From Flammulina velutipes (lineage: Eukaryota; Basidiomycota; Agaricomycetes; Agaricales; Physalacriaceae): a DNA stretch of 64,000 nucleotides. Shown here piece after piece: positions 58,101 through 64,000 of the stretch; position 1 is the first letter of the stretch, and the number at the start of each line of letters is the position of its first letter. The notes below the pieces were generated by a model. It did not search any database. It was not told where the DNA came from and worked only from the letters and a program-made list of their open reading frames with translations. The DNA lies in NCBI GenBank assembly GCA_011800155.1, contig CM022377.1:186001-250000 (forward strand), in the 5' to 3' direction. Made by a program: the position numbers and the translations under genes.

Positions 58101-58727
58101 TCGGAGAGGAAGGTTCTGAAGCGTCGCATCTGATAGAGAAGATGCTTCATCCCGAGGCTCACTCTCGGTAAGAAACTTCATTTCTATAGCGTGCGTTGAG
58201 ACTCATTTTGTTTTTAGACCTGACACGACCACTTGTCTCGTGCATCCGTTCTTCTGGGACCCTGGCCGTCGCTTGACCTTCCTGCAAGACGCATCCGATC
58301 GCTTTGAAGTGATGTGTCGAGACCCACGGGATCCGGACTTGATCACTCTAGAGACAGGCGCGTTGGCTGTTGTTGGCACCGACTGGCAGTCACGATTAGA
58401 CAAAATATTCATTGAAAATCTGGGCAAATTCCGGAAGTATGACGGCAGATCCGTGCAGGATTTACTACGTGCTCTACGAAACAAGGTATGCGATCGTCTG
58501 CTTTTCGGTCCCGTCGTAGGGTACTTATATCTCTATGTCAGAAACATCACTACCAGGATCTGCCAGATAATGTTAAACGACATTTGGGCTCGATGCCTGA
58601 GGGATACCTCTCCTACTTCACACGGCGCTACCCGCGGCTGATCATGCATGTCCACCACGTTGTTGGCGAGACGACTTTACGGACAGAATCGATGTTCAGA
58701 ACGTACTACGAACTCGCTGACTCGTGA
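55131..58727 (+). CDS. IRE1: Ire1 unfolded-protein-response sensor kinase/endoribonuclease
   Basis: ATG 55131 (MAPTIYIAVLLLPFAVALA signal peptide), introns 56129-56185, 57295-57344, 58168-58217 and 58486-58541, stop 58725-58727. The lumenal domain begins LLDIVLVASVDGKFHAMNR and GQTLWSMSSF. One transmembrane helix is WLWEAILITIIGAFTVWFG. A cytosolic linker with a strongly basic KKKARRGGRGGKKKK follows. The kinase domain has FGSHGTVVFQG, SVAVKRLL, LVHRDIKPQNILV, ISDFGLCKKL and GTVGWRAPEIL. The KEN RNase domain reads KFRKYDGRSVQDLLRALRNK then KHHYQDLP and YLSYFTRRYPRLIMHVHHVV. Ire1 sits in the ER membrane, senses misfolded protein and splices HAC1/XBP1-type mRNA. An insert of about 30 residues (SSRGSSGTATGAPTG) lies in the C-lobe. 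Single copy between inverted FunK1 genes. Confidence 0.96.
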
Positions 58728-58977
58728 CATCTCCCCACCTCATATATATCTGCTATCGTGTTTTTATGTCAGGCATGGATCACATATTTTACATATAACT
58801 GCATCACATACTTATTCACCGTGTATTTTTCTGTAACTTGTAGGAATTTTTTTTTTTCGTTGACTGTCGGATTCGTCAGTTAGGTGGGCTACGTGTTGCT
58901 CTCAAAGTTCAATTGATAGAAGAACACAAATGATAGGCCACCTGTGAATACACTGATGAAAACTAAGAGATATGTAG

Positions 58978-61871
58978 CTATATCTTCGCTTTTTTCCGGG
59001 GCGGCGGGGAAGAGGTTGACGGGGGTGGATCCAAATGCTGGCCATAAGTTTGTGACCGGAAAGCCAAGTCGTGAGCCCGAGTCATTCCCGCATCCTCTCG
59101 GGTGCATTGAGCTTCAGCACCTAACTGTACCATACCCTCAAGATCCTTCAGTCGAGATTCCATAACCTCTTTCTGTGTGGCTTCGTCGTCGGGTGGAAGT
59201 GACTCCAAGGCGCGCCTGAGGATGTGTTCGATTTGGTAGTGGATTGAGCGATACTCATGCCCCTTGACGTGCTTGTACGCGAGAACGAGGAGATCGAACC
59301 ATTCTTCCATGAATGGCTTGAGGGCCGCAAAGTACGCGTGGAAGTGCCCAGTGACATCCGTCTTGTAATCCTTGGGATTCCTGAATATCACCAGTTTGCG
59401 CCGCTTAACCTCATCTTGCGTGCCTTCGAAGAGGTGATAGATAGCGGTAGGTAGGCTTTTGTGGTCGGGATCCTTCTGTTCTCCAGTCGCAGGGCCCACC
59501 TCACGCCGTTTTCCCGGCCCACTGCGTGTCATGCCGATATAAGAAAGCACCCAGAGGACCGATTCCATATCGTGGATGGCGTCATGAAAAAAGCGCACAG
59601 GGGAGGTGAAATATCGCTCGGATGAAAGGATTTCAGCGCTCGTGAATGGAAGAGTTCCCTGAATGATTGTTAGATGGATAAATGTGACCTGACGGGGTAC
59701 TGACCGTACGGGACCCCCGTTGAAGCTCGGTGGAGTCAAATCGGTACCGGGGAAATGTCTACAGAAATCATGAGGGGAGTATGCCAGTGTGACGTATAAC
59801 GGGCTCACCGTTGGCTTCCACAGTAGCATATCCGTCGTAATTAATGAGACTCGCTCATCGACCGGACGATACTTTTTCATATGACGAACGACACCGCTGA
59901 CATAAGACGTGGTTTCGTCAAATGTCATGACCTCGAGAACGCAGTTCGCCACCGACCGGTCGATGTGTCTAATACCATCGTCTTGGTGAAGGGTAAGGGG
60001 AAGAATCGATACTACAGTCTGGGCCACGTCTGAATTAACGTCTGGTAAGAGGCCCTCGGCCGACTTCTCTCCACGTCTGGAACGGTCAAAGTCGATCAAC
60101 CTGCCTTGCGTTCCCAGACCAGTCGTTCCACTGGTTCCATTGCACCAGGTAAGAAGGATGTTCCCCGAACTAATGTCTCGGTGGAGGAGCCCTTTGTTGT
60201 ATAAAGTCGCGTGATCTGGGATATAATGTCAGAAACTCATATCCTGCGAGTCCGAGGCATACCGATAACGACATCCAACGCCCCTTGTACAAGCTCTCTT
60301 AGAGTCTTGAACATGTCTAGCGGCCAGCCAAAGATGGATTGCATGACACGAGTATGAATGCGAGCCATGGGACCAATGGGAGGGTCTTTGGTACCCCAGT
60401 ATCCAAGACCTCGAATAGGACCCAGCTCGGAGTCGTAGGATTTACCGTCATCGTCCCATCCACGCAAATATTTCTTTTTGACCTCACTCGAGGCAGGCAT
60501 CGCGACCTGGATGTTATGCCGAATTAATGTCGCTGTTATGTCCTCCTCACCATTGATTTTCACAGTCTCTTCGAATTCGATCCCGCCACTAACGTTGTCC
60601 CCGAAGGTTTCCAGCAGTAATTCCCTCTCGCTCATGGTATTCGGTTTGTCCACTCGCCAAGACTGCTTGAGAACCCGAATCTAAATACACGGTATGAGTT
60701 GAGAATACTGCCAGTACATTGAGACTGACATCGTTACTGGTGATTTCACCACTGCCGAAAGGGACGACAACCCAAACAAGGCAGTGGCTGTTCATACAGA
60801 GCACACGCACAGTAAGATACTGTCTGCCGCCGTTACAAGTGATAACCCATCTTTGTTCGGTGCTAACAGTGTCCAAGTAAATTCGGAGCCCCCCGGCGTC
60901 CAAATCAAAAGTGTGGAAGACATTGTTGGGAGATGCGTAGAACCTCATTGTAGTGTCGAAGCCCAGCTGGTGCATAGGAAGGAGCGCGAAGCCGGCCATG
61001 ACACGTATGAAATCCTTCGGATTCTGCGAAGCGTAGTGATCAGACTAATGTTTGACATGCAACGAGACCACAGACCTGGTGTATGTCCATGGACTCAGAC
61101 ATTCCTATCACCCCCGACCGGTCGTACAGCCAAACGGTGATATGCGCATGCTCAACGGTGAGCCCGAAGACGAATCGACGATCGAGTTGTTTCTGCATAA
61201 TTCTTCGCAGATGACCCAGCAGTTGTTTGATCATCTCGCTGTCGTTTTGACTGGCTTTCTGTCTCATTTCGACTGCAGCGAGGGCTTGTAACCAGGGAAA
61301 GAGCTAAAACGCCATGAGAATGAATCAACGACGAAAAAGAGAACTATCCACCTGGTGGTTCGAGGAGTCGCCCTTTTTAGATGTCAGATAATATTGCAGC
61401 GCTTCGAAGGAACGAACCGACTTTGTCATTGTGGTCGGAGTTTGGGAAAAGTTCAATCTTGCAATTCCGTTAGACATCTGGGCAGTAACTTGAGCTGCTG
61501 AGTGGTACATCACGTTGGGCTTGGGCTTGCCTCCTTGTGAGGATGACCGGCATATCTCCAGCTTGCCGAGCGCTTGAGTATTCCATCCATTTCGCGCCTG
61601 CTACAGCCTCGTTGCTATCGTTCCGTGAGGTGATGGCGGCAGAGTGTATCGCATTGGCAGCCTTAACGAAGCATTGGCCTAGCGTGTTCTCCTCTGAAAC
61701 AGGAAACCAGCAGTCATTCTTGTAGTCCCCGGATTCGGCTACTTTGTTGAGTATCCTATTTATCATCTCGTCGGAAATAGGAAACATCTTTTCAAGAAAA
61801 TCCGTTCTGTCTGCGACACGGTGGGTGGCGAAATCAACTTCGCCGTATTCCGTATGCGAGTTCAGCGCCAT
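58978..61871 (-). CDS. FunK1-type protein kinase, copy 2
   Basis: ATG 61871 (MALNSHTEYGEVDFATHRV), the same exon layout as copy 1, stop 58978 after KKAKI. Kinase motifs: ARIHTRVMQSIFGW, GLLHRDISSGNILL, GRLIDFDRSRRG, RTGTLPFTSAEIL and DAIHDMESVLWVLSYI. The exon beginning MSERELLLETFGDNV is almost the same as in copy 1, while the segment around 59580-59920, introns included, is the same as in copy 3. A stretch near residues VNSDVAQTVVSIL differs from both. Read through the introns the frame stays open, which hides two introns near 59700 and 59790. Orientation is opposite to copy 1 and the same as copy 3. Confidence 0.87.
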
Positions 61872-62188
61872 TGATAGAGATCAACGATGTGTATTTTGTA
61901 GGTTGCAGAGCATACGCATTCTGAGTCTGACTCAGAATGGTGGCAGGAAACGGAGAGGCCAGCACAGCCACATCGAGCATACGAATGTTAACGACGATTT
62001 ACTACCCTCTAATACCAATAGCCTTGCTTACATTACCTACTTACAGCCTCGTTATCCGAAGCAGGACATATATAGTACCACTAGTACCTGTTACAAACAA
62101 TCCGGAAACACACATCGCGGGATACAATGGATATCAATCAAAGCTAAAAGTCCAAGACAACATACAGAGAATATAACGAGCTGAATAC
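61872..62188. other. Short intergenic space between FunK1 copies 2 and 3
   Basis: Holds the promoter of copy 2 (with the palindrome) and the 3' end of copy 3. No other feature seen. Confidence 0.5.
61922..61934. promoter_or_regulatory. Perfect palindrome TGAGTCTGACTCA upstream of FunK1 copy 2
   Basis: Lies 51 bp upstream of the ATG at 61871. In the gene's orientation it reads TGAGTCAGACTCA and contains the bZIP (Gcn4/AP-1-like) core TGAGTCA. The matching position in copy 1 (51021) has one mismatch. Confidence 0.45.
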
Positions 62189-64000
62189 TCATACAATACA
62201 ATACTTCAGCTTTTTCCGGGGCGGAGAGGGGGAGGTTGACGGTGCTCCGTCGAGAGGCTGGCCACCATCGCCCTGCGACTCGGGAGAAAAGTCGTCCTCC
62301 AAAGTTTCCTCGCCCGTCCAGGATCCTTGAGCTTCAAGATCCAACTTCACCATGCCCTCAAGATACTTGAATCGAAATTTCATCATTTCCTTCTTCGTAT
62401 CGTCGTCATGCAGCGGAGTCACTTCCAACATGCGCCTGAGGACGTCCTTGATCTGGTAGTGGATCGAACGATATTCGTGACCATTAACGTGCTTGTACGC
62501 AAGAACGAGGAGATCGAACCATTCCTCCATGAATGGCTTGAGGGCCGCAAAGTACGCGTGGAAGTGCCTAGTGACATCCGTCTTGTAATCATTGGGGTTC
62601 CTGAATATCCGCAGTTTGCGCCGCTTAACCTCATCTTGCGTGCCATCGAAGAGGTGGTAGGTAGCGGTAGGCAGGCTTTCGTGGTTGGGATCCTTCAGTT
62701 CTCCAGCCGCAGGGTCCACTTCACGCCGTTTTCCCGGCCCACTACGTGTCATGCCAATATAAGAAAGTACCCAGAGGACCGATTCCATATCGTGGATGGC
62801 GTCATGAAAAAAGCGCACAGGGGAGGTGAAATATCGCTCGGATGAAAGGATTTCAGCGCTCGTAAATGGAAGAGTTCCCTGAATGATTGTTAGATGGATA
62901 AATGTGACCTGACGGGGTACTGACCGTACGGGACCCCCGTTGAAGCTCGGTGGAGTCAAATCGGTACCGGGGAAATGTCTACAGAAATCATGAGGGGAGT
63001 ATGCCAGTGTGACGTATAACGGGCTCACCGTTGGCTTCCACAGTAGCATATCCGTCGTAATTAATGAGACTCGCTCATCGACCGGACGATACTTTTTCAT
63101 ATGACGAACGACACCCTTGACATAAGACATGGTTTCGTCAACTGGAATGACCTCAAGGGCGCGGTTCGCCACTGACAAGTCAATGCGTTTGATACCAGCA
63201 TCGTTGCGAAGCGTAGAGGAAAGAAATGCCAATAAGAGCTGGGGGTCGTCTGGGTAAACGACCGGTAAGAGGCCCTCGGCCGACTTCTCTCCACGTTTGG
63301 AACGATCAAAGTCGATCAACCTGCCTTGCGTTCCCAGACCAGTCGTTCCACTGTTTCCATCGCACCAGGTAAGAAGAATGTTCCCCGAACTAATGTCTCG
63401 ATGGAGGAGCCCGTTTTCGTATAATGTCTCGTGATCTGGACACATTGAGTATCAGAGAGCTTACTGTGTGGCGTATTGCTTACCGGTGACGACATCCAGT
63501 GTTCCTTGAACAAGCTCTCTGAGGGTCTGGAAGTACTTGAATTCCCAACCAAAGATGCGTTGCATGACGCGAGTATGGATTCGTGCGATGGGCTCGACGG
63601 AAGGAGCATCCACAGAAGCAATGTCTTCGCCATTGTTTATCATGCGGACGTGAAGGCAGGTGTCGTCGCTTAGTTGGCGCTTTAATGGTCCCTTGTCTTT
63701 AGCACCGGAGGGGGGAGGCATGGCGACCTTCAGGCCGTGGCGAATTAGTGACGCTGTTTTGTCCTTCTCCCCGTTGATTTTGACGATGTCTTCGAATTCA
63801 ATTCGACTACTGACACCGTCGCCGATAGTATCTTTCAGCATGCCCCTCTCGCTTCCTGAATTCGGATCCTCTGGCCGCCATGACTGCTTGAGAACGCGAA
63901 TCTTAATATATCGTATCAGTTCTGAAATGCTCCACGTAAAGGGGCACTGGAACTCACCATTTCGGTCACGATCCTGCCATTCTTGAAGAGCACGACCGCC
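62189..64000 (-). CDS. FunK1-type protein kinase, copy 3 (5' part outside window)
   Basis: The gene enters from the right edge; the first visible exon reads AVVLFKNGRIVTEM, then an intron and IRVLKQSWRPEDPN. Then come ARIHTRVMQRIFGW, GLLHRDISSGNILL, GRLIDFDRSKRGEKSA, RTGTLPFTSAEIL and DAIHDMESVLWVLSYI, with a stop at 62189 after KKLKYCIV. The insert before ARIHTRV (RQLSDDTCLHVRMINNGED) differs from copies 1 and 2. Its 3' half is close to copy 2 and its VYPDDPQLLLAFLSSTLR stretch is close to copy 1. The C-terminus (LEDDFSPESQGDGG) is its own. Tandem with copy 2 across 317 bp. Confidence 0.86.

Noticed and set aside
58978..60099. Unspliced 373-codon reading of FunK1 copy 2
   Set aside because: It runs through two introns; copy 1 has stops in the same introns, and splicing gives DMLLWKPT followed by the conserved RTGTLPFTSAEIL.
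1..64000. tRNA, rRNA and CRISPR features
   Set aside because: I looked for TTCGANNC-type loops in a cloverleaf context and for regularly spaced short repeats and found none.

Overview
The window reads as nuclear DNA of a mushroom-forming basidiomycete (Agaricomycetes). The reasons are genes split by many introns of about 45-70 bp with GTRNGT donors and YAG acceptors, close packing on both strands, and families typical of that class: FunK1-type kinases, DUF6535 membrane proteins, DUF6699 proteins, F-box/LRR proteins and large lineage-specific paralogue sets. I saw no bacterial operon, CRISPR array, rRNA or convincing tRNA. Most gene models are my own splice reconstructions: I joined reading frames across GT..AG introns by eye, so single exon borders may be off.

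Layout. 0-10 kb: a C2HC-motif protein cut by the left edge, a divergent pair of short-chain dehydrogenases, a gene with a Ty1/copia Gag-like N-terminus joined to a Cys-rich segment, and a GNAT acetyltransferase. 10-20 kb: an AGC kinase with a possible PX-like N-terminus, a mitochondrial-carrier-like protein, a small DUF6699-like gene and APC11. 20-29 kb: an S33 proline-iminopeptidase-like secreted hydrolase, a second GNAT, a second C2HC-motif gene and a Cox14-like gene. 29-35.6 kb: a rhodanese gene and a PKA catalytic subunit inside a ~1 kb inverted repeat, one arm of which is part of an unknown-family gene, then a metallo-beta-lactamase-fold hydrolase. 35.6-42.5 kb: decayed F-box pieces, the second S33 gene in inverted orientation, and two more members of the unknown family. 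43-51 kb: a DUF6699 gene, a DUF6535 membrane protein and an intact F-box/LRR gene. 51-64 kb: three FunK1-type kinase genes, the first two in inverted orientation on either side of IRE1, the third running off the right edge.

Conserved single-copy housekeeping and signalling genes (APC11, PKA, IRE1, AGC kinase, carrier, Cox14-like) sit between young local duplications. Three unrelated families (S33, the unknown family, FunK1) have inverted copies within this one window, and the FunK1 copies look mosaic, as if by gene conversion. The octamer TGTGGCGC occurs about seven times more often than chance predicts, mostly between genes. I found no operon-like pathway. The most novel items are the unknown paralogue family, the Gag-like gene, the inverted-repeat architecture and the octamer.
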